Below, in pieces: positions 51,084-61,489 of a stretch of DNA of 64,000 nt. Numbering within the stretch: position 1 is the stretch's first letter; the number at the start of each line of letters is the position of its first letter. The position numbers were made by a program, and so were the translations under genes. The notes under the pieces are model-generated. The model was given only the letters and a program-made list of their open reading frames with translations, was not told the DNA's origin and ran no database searches. The stretch is from Syngnathus acus. Its lineage: Eukaryota > Chordata > Actinopteri > Syngnathiformes > Syngnathidae. The stretch lies in the NCBI RefSeq assembly GCF_901709675.1, contig NC_051091.1, positions 1,671,967 through 1,735,966 of the forward strand. Reading direction: 5' to 3'.

Positions 51084-53322
51084 GTGAGTCAGGCTTAAAA
51101 TGAGCGTCGGTGTCTTTTCCAACTTTCTTGTCACGTCTGCTTATTAAGCAGCTCATAGGGTTGCTGGGTCACAGAGTTCAAAAGGAAATGAGAGCTAAAT
51201 TAGGATCAGGGTTCATCCAAGGTCGCTAATAGTCTCCAGTCGTGTTCAAAATGTCTTTCTGGCAAGAAAAGCTGTTTGAAACTGTTTGCAACTTGTTAGG
51301 AACCCTGACGAAAAAAACATTCACTGTGTGCAACTAGTCATACCTTTGACTCACAGAAGCAAATTAGTTGATTTCGGTTTGAGTACCTCTTAGGAAGTCG
51401 AAGGGCCTTTTCACACTGCACTTAGCAACATGCAGCACTAGAGCTCGATGCAATGCTGTGTCACAAAATGTCTGTTCAAGGTGTCTCCAACAGTTGGCAG
51501 CAATTATTTTCCATCCTCTTCAGGACTTATCAGAAGCGTAATGTTTGGCAGTACTTGGGCTGCTGTCAGGCTGAGAAAGCCCGTTAGCCACCTCTAATGG
51601 ACCACGTTAGCCTCTCGTTAATGGACAAGCTTACTCGAGCGTGGTGGACCTTGATGCGATGATGTCGGACTCTTCCCGCACCGCCCGCGGCTTTCTGCCA
51701 TTCTCCGAGGAAAGCGCTTGCATCCGCAGCGACGCGCCATGCGCATTAGTCATATTCACACTCCATGTGGCCTTGGGTCAGCCGTGCCCCCCCCTCGGCA
51801 GAAATGTCGACTTTTTGCAAATGAAACCTCCTCGCAAGCCTTGAGATTAAATTGTATCTTTTATTTAATCCTGCTAAAGTGAAAATGTCTTGGAATTCTG
51901 CTGAATGAAAAGCTCCCAAAGCTTCAACCTTTGAGTCAAAGGTGCTCGAAAGCAGTCAAACCAGAAGACACTTTTGTGTGTGCTGCTGTATACAATTAGC
52001 TAACTGCACATCACAGTAGATTGCGCTGATGCGGAACAAGACCACTAGCGGCCATGAACATCTCAGGTCAGAAAAAAGAAAATTTACAAAGTGAAAAAGC
52101 AGTGCTGATCAACATCCATTATATGGAAAACAGGAGGAAATGTGGAAAGAAATTCAGGTCAGGCAATCTGTTCCAATTTGAAGTAATCCCTTGATTTTGT
52201 TGTCAACGTTCATTCACTTTATTCTTGGTTGAGTTGGGTTGAGAAATGGACCCGACCGTCCGACCTTTTATATTATCCAGCTCGCCTAGTCATCAATCCA
52301 AAAGCTTTTTAAATCTTTGCAGGCAGTGCACTTTTCATTGGCATGCAGGTTGTTCATTGACCTTTTTGCCTCTCAACTTGTAAATTCGCTGCATCTCGCC
52401 GTCTGACGACCCTTGCGCGGAGCTCGACCTGTTGTCCTAATTACATTATTTTAAATTCACTTCCTGGCACATTCGGCGACTCTGCCCCCCTTTGCTCATT
52501 TGCAGCTTCAGCAGCAAACCGTGATTGCACACAAAAGCTGGAATTCTTATCACCGCTTAATGACCCAAGGCAGTGTGGAGGAAGCTGCTGGCAGCACACG
52601 ATTAATTAAACTTTGAAAAGCTTTTTGTCCATCTTGGTTAACGTTCTGTTCTGCTGACGTGCTTCAAAGGGTGTACTGTACATAGCAATAAGCATCATAT
52701 TGCTGTTTGTGGAGTTTTTGTAGAAATGTGATTTTAATTGCTTCCACTGATGAAATATCGGCAATCCATTTTGTCTTTCATCATGGTTAGAAATGAATGG
52801 CCTTGCAGCTGAGTGGGTGAGACAGAACTGCCCACTCACAACAAGCCATGTTCATAAAGGCTCAAAAAGGGAGGGTGACTCGTGCACTGCCATATCAAGA
52901 CTGAGCCACCTAGGAACTATACAAAATATATTTTTTAAGTGCTCTCCTGAGATATTTCCCTAAAGCTGCCTAGCAACATGGGACTACAAACACATTGGGT
53001 CAAGCCTTTCATTTTTTTTGTTAGGTCAAGCTCTCAGAAAGATCTTTTCAGCCAGACTGATATCTTCAATCTCACCAGCTTATTTGAATTGTGTCGCTGG
53101 CTGCAACATTGGCGGCGGAATCTTCTCTCTCTTCAGTAAACTGCTTATGGTCGGTCTGTTATCTGCGCAAAGTGAAATAGAAAAGTGACACGTTTTCAAG
53201 GCTGTTGACAACTGTTGGTGCAACAACAGCAAGCATGCGCGTCGCAAATGACACAAGGCCAGGTTGAGATGGTAAAAAGGACAGCACCTTTGCTGTTTGC
53301 CACTAAGTGTTGCATTCAATTG
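51084..53322. other. no gene seen; downstream of dyrk4-like
   Basis: This would hold the 3' UTR of the minus-strand kinase. Possible minus-strand polyadenylation signals (forward TTTAAT at about 52734, TTTATT at about 52219) exist, but none is clearly favoured. Confidence 0.4.
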
Positions 53323-56300
53323 TTATCTATTCAACTCACATGTGTGTTTGGTTGCCTGTTTGATCCACGGATGTCGCAAAGCCTTCTCCGGGGTAAGCCG
53401 CTTTGTTGCATCGTATCTGCTCAGCGACGCACAAGCACTTAATAGACCCTCAAACCATTCTGTGCTCTACTGTTTGAAGGTTGTTTTGTTGATATTTTGT
53501 AAAGAGTGGGGTGAACCTACTCGAGACAGCACCGAATAAAGTCCAGGAACTTTGGATTTTTAGACTTCAGTTTGGTGGCCAGGGGAGTCTTTGGTTGCTT
53601 TTTGTCTTCGGAGTCTGAGCTCTCTGGAAATTGGGAGAATGGTGGTCATGATGAGATTCCTGCATCAATCAAATAAGTCTCATCAAGCTCACCGATATGG
53701 TAGTTTTTCCTGGTCGCAGCAGCCAGTAAGTCTAATGGTGGGTGGCCCAGCACCTAAGGAGCAGTCACGTTGAAGATCCCAACAATGGCGGCAGTCCAAA
53801 AATGTCAAGACTGAATGTTTACCTTTGTTATACAGTTGAAAATGTCGCCTTTGTCTTTGCCTTTGAAGAGAAATAAGCCCCAGTCGAGCTCAGCCAGCGT
53901 GCAGCCTAGGCTCCACATGTCCGAGGCTGTGGTGCAACACCTGCCAAGGAGACGCTCCGGAGCCATGTACGCCAGTGTCTGATTGGTGGGCCGGCCTGCG
54001 GGAGGGAGAAAAAGACACAATAGACGTCCTCACCGGTCATAACGCTGAAGAGCTGCAAATTGCTTTAAGGCCGTGTTGCACAAAGCAGGGGAGCTTATCC
54101 AGTGTTTGCGCACATCGCCATTTGCTTTTTTCGTTCAAGGTTGCAAAAGTTTGCAGTCGTTCGCCAGACATTTGCCAACAGTTGGAATTTTGTTCAAAAT
54201 CTGATGACTATAAAAATTTGTGTCATTCAAAATTGATGGCAAAAAGAAAAAGGCCTATTAAAAGTGTTTGAGAATGTCTTTGAATGAAACCTGGTGAAAA
54301 TCCTTCGGGCTGTGCGCAAACACTTGCAAGCCTAGGGCGATCAATAAAACATCTTTACTCGGCTCATGTCTCACCATATGGTAGTCTCACCTCGGATAAA
54401 GATGCTCCCCCCGAAGTCACTAACGGCAGCGTTGTTTTCCTTGTCCAACAGAATGTTTTCCTTAAGTCATCAAAGAACAGGATTTAATTCAAGTTAACAC
54501 CTAATATGCAGTTTAATAACTAATAGTAAGTTTAATAAATCATTGAAAAATATATCTCAAGTAATATTTTGGCTAAATGGTTCAAAGTCTGTCCATTGTG
54601 AATGGAGTTCATCAAGGCACTGTCCTTGGACCTATAGTATTTAGTACACAATTCTTTCAGTTAGTGCTTTAAGTTCAATTTTGGCCAGGTGTCTCACTAT
54701 TTGTTCAATAAGGAGCCTGTTTTTCCAAATGTTATGAGACACAAATCTACTATAAATACTCCATATTGAAGTGCTTCTTCTATTGGAAACATTTGTGAAC
54801 ATTTAACATGATTATGGTAAGTTCAGATGGTGTGCCTGTCACAAAAAAAAACCCGACAGACGTATATTTAAGATGTGGAACTTTTCGTCTCGCCATTATA
54901 AATACTTCAGCATTTGGTTCAATTGCTTTTAGTGCTTCCATTAACAAAGTGGCTTTTCACTTCTGGCTTCATCTCTGTGTTGGACGACAGCGATGTTATT
55001 TACGGTTTGGAGAGACAGTCGCTCTCATAAAACTGTAGATGCAGTATTTCCTTGTCTGCTCTGTCCATAAACCTGCCTGCTTTATCAATAGCAGATATTT
55101 ATCTTTGGACAAATTATTATTTTCTTACCGGTTTTAAGTCTCCGTGGATGAGTTGCACATCTTTGAGCACCTTCAGACACTTTAGCACATCGATAGCATA
55201 TTTCCTGATGTCGGTCTCGCACAGTCGTCGCAATTTACTTTCCACTAGAGCTTTATGGAGGTCCTTTCTAAAAAGTAAATCAAATGACTAATCAACAGGT
55301 TTTGTCATAAACGTCCAAGTCTTGAACTTACTCGAATAGTTCAAAGGTGATGCAGAGGTGATTGCGGAAGTAAAAGTGCTCCTTCATGTGGACCATGTTG
55401 GCTTTGTTGGTTCTGTCTAGTCGCTGCAGGGTCTTTAGATTCTCCAACTCTGTCTGGGCAATCTTTTGACCTCTTGAAACAGAAATGACGTCATACAAAG
55501 TTAACAATAGGCTGAAATCAGGCTTTCTACGCAGTTGGCTATTAACAGATTAACCCAGTTGGGGTTTTATCGGTGGAACTGCTAATTACTGCAAAATGCA
55601 CCTAATCAGACAGATTTGCGTGCTTTCGCTACCCAATACAATTCTACTTGAAGCAGTAATTGGCCTTATTGTTGAAGTGACACATTTCATCTGAGAAAAT
55701 ATCTTTGTAAGGCTTAGCAGCTACGTTTATGTGTGAAATCGAAACGCAAGGACAGTTTAGCGCAAATCACTACAGAATGGGAAAGAAGAAAAAAACACTC
55801 GTCATTTGCTTTTTATTAAGATAGATGAGATGGAGAGATTCTTACTCGGCAGTGTTTCGGAAGACCTTGACGGCGATAAGTGTCATGGTCTTGCGGTCTC
55901 TACATTTGAGCACCTTTCCGGCCAGTCCCGATCCCAACACCCCGAGGACCTCAAAGCGGTAGGCCAGGTGGTCTCCAGGTCTCTGGGAATAAAGGATTTC
56001 TTCTATTATTCCAGGACTTCTGGGGGTGTCATCAATTGGTGAACGCTCACCACTTTGTAGAAGCCTTTGGAGTCGTCGAAGGACTCGCCTTCCGTCACCG
56101 ACGTGGATTCTTTGGAGTGTCGCATTTTCTTGGCCTTTTCTCCCACGTACCAAATGTGACGGTAGTCCTTGATTTCGTTCTGCTCGTACGGAGTAAGGCA
56201 TCGCTTGGTGTCTCGGAGAACGGCTGTGCACAGAGCATGGTGGTTCCCGTATTTATTGTAAAATGGTCCGAAAATATCCAAGCAGAATTAGTGGCACTCA

Positions 56301-58003
56301 CACTCTGGGGTTCTGCACTGTGGTTGGGAAGTGATGATTCTGTTTCGGGAAGAGCTTTTGTTTATCTGGGGGGACATGCATTGAAACAGGATGTATGAAG
56401 GATGCCCTTCATACGGCAATTTATCGATGAATCATTCCATCTGTGTCTGAGGTTATATGACATCATCACCTTGTTTTGAACCAGCTTGTACTGTATTTTC
56501 CGCACCATAAGGCACACTTAAAAGCCTTTCATTTTCTCAAAAACCAAAAGTGCACCTTTAAAAAAAAATACATATATATATATATCCATTGCATTTTTGA
56601 AGCGACAAGCTCCAACCTTTATCATTTTGTCACGTACTCACTTGGACACAGACTTGTTGAACGGGCGTGGAGATTGTTTTCTGCTGAGTCATGGGAATTT
56701 GGGGGAACCCAAGTCCGGCTTTGTACAGGGGGTTGGACGGCAAGGAGCTCTGACGATGGGCTGTAACTTGTATGTTTTTGATTGACGTCAGCGGCTCCTT
56801 GTGGACTTTGGCGGGAAGAATCTAGAAAGTGAAAAGGAGAAGGGTCATTGCATATGACTTTACATTTATTGCTACCGTATTGCTTATTGAAACCAACGTT
56901 AGTATTTATATTGATCACGACAAGCAACGAGTGTTCGCTTTCTTGTATGTTCTTTTGGGGTTTTATCAAATATAGGCAAGTATTCATTTGAAATCGGTTG
57001 TTTGTGGAGTTCCTTTTGGTATTTTTGCACTTGATTGTCTATCTTTCCTTAATCTTTTTCAAAGGTAGTAAACAAGTTACTTTTATTTTTGTATTTTGTT
57101 TCCTCAACACATAAGTTTTGTATTACACCCTTAAAAACAACCCAATTTAGATTATTTCATCAACAAAGGATCTTAATCCAGCGCTTTTAGGGGGCTAACA
57201 GATAATACTCATCAATAAGTTTTAAAACATTGTCAACAAGTATGTTGAAAAAATTCTATTGAATCTTTGTACAGCAAATAAAATCTGTTTCAAAATTTTC
57301 CAAGTTATTTGAAGCGGTATGAGAAGTTATTCTTCAAGTTTATATTGTTCTGATCAAATAGAAAAACATAAATTTCTATTTCACTTTAAAATGTGCTCAA
57401 AACCAAAGCTTTTACTCATATTGAAAGGTTGAATTAAATTAAAAAAAAACAATGTATAAAGGATTCAAAGTTAAAACTTTTAAATGTGCGCCAATGAAAG
57501 ATGCAAAGGAGATTGTTATTCTAATTATTTTCATTCAGATGTATTTTCCCTCAAAATCTATTTATTATACCAAAATGTATCTTCTATTCATCTGAACTTT
57601 ACAGAAATCACTCCAGGATTTTAAAAGTAGTATAAAGTAATGTAGGGAAAAAATACAGAAAGAATCCAAATGTCAAACCGAAATTTCATGAAAATCATGT
57701 CTGAAATAGCAATTTATTGATTCATCCACCATAGTTAAAAAAAACAACAAATGTTTTGGTGCATTAGGGATCAAGGCCTGCCGCTTTAAATATACTTCAT
57801 ATCGGATCAATTCGAGATCATTTGTGATGTACTTTTACTTTTGAATGAATGCCCTTACAGCAACAGTGTTATTTTTGCTAGTGTGTCCAAAGTTGCTTTT
57901 TGTCGTGGTTGCTGAAATGCATGAACTCCCTTGCCCAGCGCGTTTAATCCAAACGAACCTTGTTGAGTTGCTCGTTGTCAACTTTAGGTTGAGCAGCTTG
58001 CAT
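53323..58003 (-). CDS. dyrk4: class II DYRK-family protein kinase, DYRK4-like, 12 coding exons, 459 aa
   Basis: Coding exons in transcript order: 58003-57959, 56821-56642, 56365-56302, 56223-56051, 55982-55846, 55472-55332, 55267-55129, 54460-54391, 53995-53823, 53753-53693, 53623-53521, 53416-53323. Phases join throughout and the stop is TAA. Residues 106-124 read LTPYEQNEIKDYRHIWYVG, the DYRK homology box, after TPES (94-97), as in class II DYRKs. The kinase domain runs from about 162 to 447: glycine loop LGSGLAGKV (170-178), beta-3 Lys193 in AVK, alpha-C Glu208 or Glu210, Phe gatekeeper 243, HGDLKPEN (288-295), DFG (308-310), APE (328-330), DMWSLGC (342-348), HPWI near the end. VLGHPP and FLDFIRCCLE favour DYRK4 over DYRK2/3. 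Oddities: HGD replaces HCD, the activation loop lacks Y-x-Y, and YMAPE replaces YRAPE. The tail after the kinase domain is short. The start is less certain: its ATG follows an in-frame TAG, but the first donor (gttcgt) is weak. Several introns are only 68-78 nt. Confidence 0.85.
54577..54672 (+). mobile_element. LINE reverse-transcriptase relic in a dyrk4-like intron
   Basis: The frame reads IVNGVHQGTVLGPIVFSTQF, matching the GVPQGTxLGPxxF motif with Pro changed to His, and ends at a stop codon. It lies antisense within the intron between coding exons 7 and 8 of the kinase gene. Confidence 0.6.
56489..56557. mobile_element. truncated relative of the inverted-repeat transposon
   Basis: TACTGTATTTTCCGCACCAT followed by AAGGCACAC resembles the terminus of the element at 1449-2310 with several substitutions. 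A partial inverted match (AAAGTGCACCTTT) follows at about 56548. It lies in the intron between coding exons 2 and 3 of the dyrk4-like gene. Confidence 0.6.
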
Positions 58004-58320
58004 CTTCCCGGGTGCCGCTTTCTAAAGTGGCGATCATCTCTTCTTCCTCCACCAAAGTCGTCGTGCTCTTTCACACACTCCCAGTGGTGCGCGCTCACGT
58101 TGCATGCGCCTTTAATGATAATAAAGCGGCGTCGGCGCGTCATGGCCGCATGAAAGATGGATTGGGAGGCGCGCGGCTGCACGTTTGCGGCGTCACACGC
58201 GTCACGGCCCAGCTTGAGTGACGCGAGGAACTTCCTGCCGATGGGGGCAATACCTAGAAGGGTGGGGAACGCGCTCAATTGTGCGGCAAACAATACCGTT
58301 GCCATGGTAACACAATACAA
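58004..58320 (-). promoter_or_regulatory. dyrk4-like promoter and 5' UTR with RFX X-box
   Basis: This is a CpG-rich stretch in an otherwise AT-rich neighbourhood, directly upstream of the predicted kinase start codon. At 58298-58311 it holds GTTGCCATGGTAAC, a perfect match to the RFX-family X-box (GTNRCC, two-base spacer, RGYAAC on the minus strand). TGACG/CGTCA half-sites of the CRE type occur near 58190-58220. There is no TATA box. The X-box lies about 295 bp upstream of the ATG, so a TATA-less start between them is likely. RFX factors drive ciliary and spermatid genes, and mammalian DYRK4 is known as testis-enriched, so the site fits the gene. Confidence 0.6.
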
Positions 58321-58554
58321 TTGAATAAATATAGAATCATCTAGAAATACAATTAAAATGTGTGGGAATAGCTTTTTAAAATTTGACAGCTCGCCATGAA
58401 AATCGAATCCAAAATGAATCCTAATGTCTCGTGCGATGAAAGATTCGGAGAAATTTCATAAACATATTGACACAATACCGCCACTTAGTTCCGATTTTTT
58501 TTCTTCTTCAAAAACTGTGTTTTGAGGGCTTGTCCATCACTGCCTGCAGTGAGT

Positions 58555-58770
58555 TTAATTAATTTGGCACTTTTCTATTTCATCACAAGAAGACGAAGAC
58601 TCTCTATTAGCACAAAAAGCCTTTTCACTGCATCCATTTGGAATGTAATGACTGCCATCATATTCATCCATGGAATTGGATGATTCATTCACTTCAGGAG
58701 TGCAAGACGCATATGTGGCAGAATTGTGACCAGATTTATTGGGGGGCTGGCTAGGGCTAATTAGTGGCAA
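58555..58770 (-). CDS. unidentified protein-like open frame, possible terminal exon
   Basis: A 71-codon minus-strand frame includes EVNESSNSMDEYDGSHYIPN and GCSEKAFCANRESSSSCDEI, ending KCQIN-stop. The mix of acidic, Ser and Cys residues and the absence of simple repeats look like a real C-terminal tail. No clear acceptor precedes it; a CCCTAG at about 58757 would put it out of frame. It lies about 240 bp upstream of the dyrk4-like promoter. It may be a decayed gene or element fragment. Confidence 0.2.
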   Translation of the reverse strand: MPLISPSQPPNKSGHNSATYASCTPEVNESSNSMDEYDGSHYIPNGCSEKAFCANRESSSSCDEIEKCQIN

Positions 58771-60154
58771 TTATGGCTGTGATTTAGCCGTTATAGATGG
58801 CACAAGTGTCCGCCGTATTGACTTAGCTTCATAGTGTTGCATCTTGATTCGTTAATTAAAACGCAAGTCAAGACAGAGGACTTGAACATGCACAAACTTG
58901 GTCCACAAAGCTGGTTCTGATGTGATTGCGAAGCCTCTGGCCCCTCCCACAGAGAGACACAGTCTTTTTTGGTGTGACATGATCACATTTACAGTTGACG
59001 ACAAGACACTGTGCTCAAAAATAAAACGCTTGCGGTGTTAATCCCTTTGACGCTGACTGATTGCAATATTGACTTCCCACCACATTCCCTTTTGTCTTCA
59101 TTTAGCATCCTCACGTCAGGTGTCAGGATGGAGGAATTGCCTGTGTTATGATTAGGCTGATCCTCTTATCTGCCTTGTACAACGACACACTGACAGTACT
59201 TTCACAAACACACACACACGAACACAGGAAACAAAAAATGGTGCAACACTGAATGGTGGATTAGGGCTTGCTGTCTGCAAGACTTAATTGTGTGCAACAA
59301 AAGTACATACACACCCATAGCTGTTGTTTGCATGGGACAAAACAGAAGCGGTGAAATGTGACAATTTTGTGTGGTACCATTGTTCCCTCTCATCACTCGG
59401 GTATTCCGCCCTTTGCTGCTGAACAGGATGCGTGCACAGATGGGTTGCTGCCACTCTGAGCCACTGACTGACGTGTGAGACAAAGTGTGAATGAAAATTG
59501 TGCAAGGCGCCTGCTAATTCAATTTTATGTCACACGCGCACAAAGAAATGAAAAGTTTCAACATGGTTCCATGAGGCATTTCAAAGATTTTCTGGCTCAG
59601 TTTGACCCCTGCCCGACTTTTCCATATAAATAAACAAAAACAATCAAAATCTCAATTGGATCCTGCAGGGTTTTTATTTATTTTTTTACTTTGTTCTACT
59701 TTTTAACTGTTTGTATTTTCTCTATGCATCAAATATTAAGAGGTGGTTATGCTACAGTGGTTATAAAAACTAGTCCTGGAATAATTGTAGTTTGCTGGAA
59801 GATTAAAGATAAAAACAGTAATGATATAGGAGAACTGAGGACAAGATAAATTAATACAATTTCTCGGAAAAAAATTGAATTTAGGTTGTAAATGTAAGTC
59901 AGTGCTTCCTATATTCCAATACGGTCATCTATACTGCTTATAGCGTTTAAAGTGGAGCAGTCTGCTATGTGAACCGCTACACGACCAACTGCTCGGGTAG
60001 AATTAATTTATTCCTCTGACATTCCGGCTCAGGTGACAATATCTCTCAGCAGCCACAGGCCATTTCACAGCAAATGAGTTTGTAGTATCTTAAATACAAG
60101 CTATCATCACTCGAATAGGCCTAATCTCTCTCTCTCTCTCTCTGATGCTCACAG

Positions 60155-60248
60155 GAAGCACGATGGAAGGATCCCTCGCATCCCTGATGAAGTAGAGCGC
60201 GCTCTCCAATATTCCGCTCCACTGCTGCCTCTTCCCGCTATCTCGCAG
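60155..60248 (+). CDS. candidate 94-nt exon, gene unknown
   Basis: A (CT)10 pyrimidine tract and GATGCTCACAG form a strong acceptor, and TCGCAG/gtaaga is a strong donor. One of three frames is open throughout: KHDGRIPRIPDEVERALQYS, then APLLPLPAISQ. The other two frames contain stops. I do not recognise the protein; it could also be untranslated. Confidence 0.3.
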
Positions 60249-61432
60249 GTAAGAGGTGAGGAGGACATCCTGGGAATTCATCACTCACAGCCAGGAAATG
60301 GAGCCTGTCACAAATACCAACTAGAAGTATTTTTTTTCATTTGTTTGCTGGAAAAAGGCCATTTGCGTTGTTCATACAACATTACAGCAATGATGCCTTT
60401 GGGGTATTTTATAGTTAATACAGAGATGCGAAACATGCTACGGGGAGTTACCATCGTTTCGAAAAGGATACAAACCACTCCGGGAAAGCAAAGCCATTGG
60501 AACAAAAATTGGCTCACTGCTACTTGTGGTGTATTACAAGAAGTCGAGCCTATGTGTGTAAAATAATTCCTGCTACTGTGCTTCATTCTTTATTTTTCAC
60601 AAAGTTAGTTAACTTTGTTTGCATGGCTTTAATTAACATATAAAGAAGAAAAGTGTCTGGGCACACAAAGTAGCCACCATTCCTGATCCGAAACAAGACT
60701 ATTTTATTTAATAAATGCAGATGGATGAAGCCAGATGGTTACAAAATAGCATTTTCACAACAGGGACATGATGAATAAATATGAATAAATGACTACAAGG
60801 ACGCACCTGTCAGTTGTTGGCACACTGGAATTGCTCTTTTGGGAAAAAAGATTCTTCTGATCAAAATCAGAGTTGGCCCGATAATGTCTCAAAATGATGA
60901 TCTGAGCGATGATTTCTTCCCCCTAGAGGGATTAGAAATTTAAATGTTCAACATGTTTAATCTTTACAAGTGCACATTTCTTATGTGTATGGCCAGCATT
61001 GAGGTCAGACCATTCATAGATTTTCAGATGATTGCGCTTTGTCACTGCTTGCATTGTGTTTGTATCTTATAAGTCATTCGCCAATCAAAATGGAGGCTTG
61101 TACGTTTGTAACCATCGTTCAATTACTGGATATGATTGCAGTTAGCCAAGCTTCTTCTATTTCTTCCTCTTTGAATTTCCCCAAAGTCTTCTGGCACTGT
61201 GCAATTAAGTATTGTATCTTGACTACACATTCAGATCAGAAAGAACACACTTAAAAAAAATCAGTAAATGGTGTTTTAGTGTCCTTAAAGTTCCTCTGTC
61301 TGGACAAATTGCTATGCAAGTATCACTTTGTCTCAGTGCTTCAAAAGGAATAAGCTATTTTCTTGCCTAAAGACTTAGTTTTCAGCCTAAATCTAGACTT
61401 TTCCGGTGAGTCATTCCCACTCTAACCCGCAG

Positions 61433-61489
61433 CTGTTGCATCCGGGTGAAAGGTGTCCCGAGCGCCCCAGCCATCCACCATTGGCGCCC
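61433..61489 (+). CDS. candidate 57-nt exon, gene unknown
   Basis: Acceptor CATTCCCACTCTAACCCGCAG and donor GCGCCC/gtaagtg enclose 19 codons, LLHPGERCPERPSHPPLAP, in phase 0. It could follow the 60155-60248 segment in frame. Coding potential is uncertain because it is short and proline-rich. Confidence 0.25.

Noticed and set aside
53518-53523. Apparent TAG stop after CLE in the kinase C-lobe
   Set aside because: The codon overlaps a donor (CTCGA/gtaggt). Splicing to 53416 continues as EYDATKRLTPEKALRHPWI, which completes the kinase domain.
56006-56040. Extension of kinase exon 4 past FYKV
   Set aside because: Reading through gives a stop soon and breaks the family match. Removing the 68-nt GT/AG intron (56050-55983) restores FYKV followed by RPGDHLAYRFEVLG, as in DYRKs.
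57835-58320. 161-codon minus-strand open frame
   Set aside because: It overlaps the CpG-rich 5' region of the dyrk4-like gene. The frame is not the one that joins exon 2, and the sequence has no domain. CpG richness lowers stop frequency.
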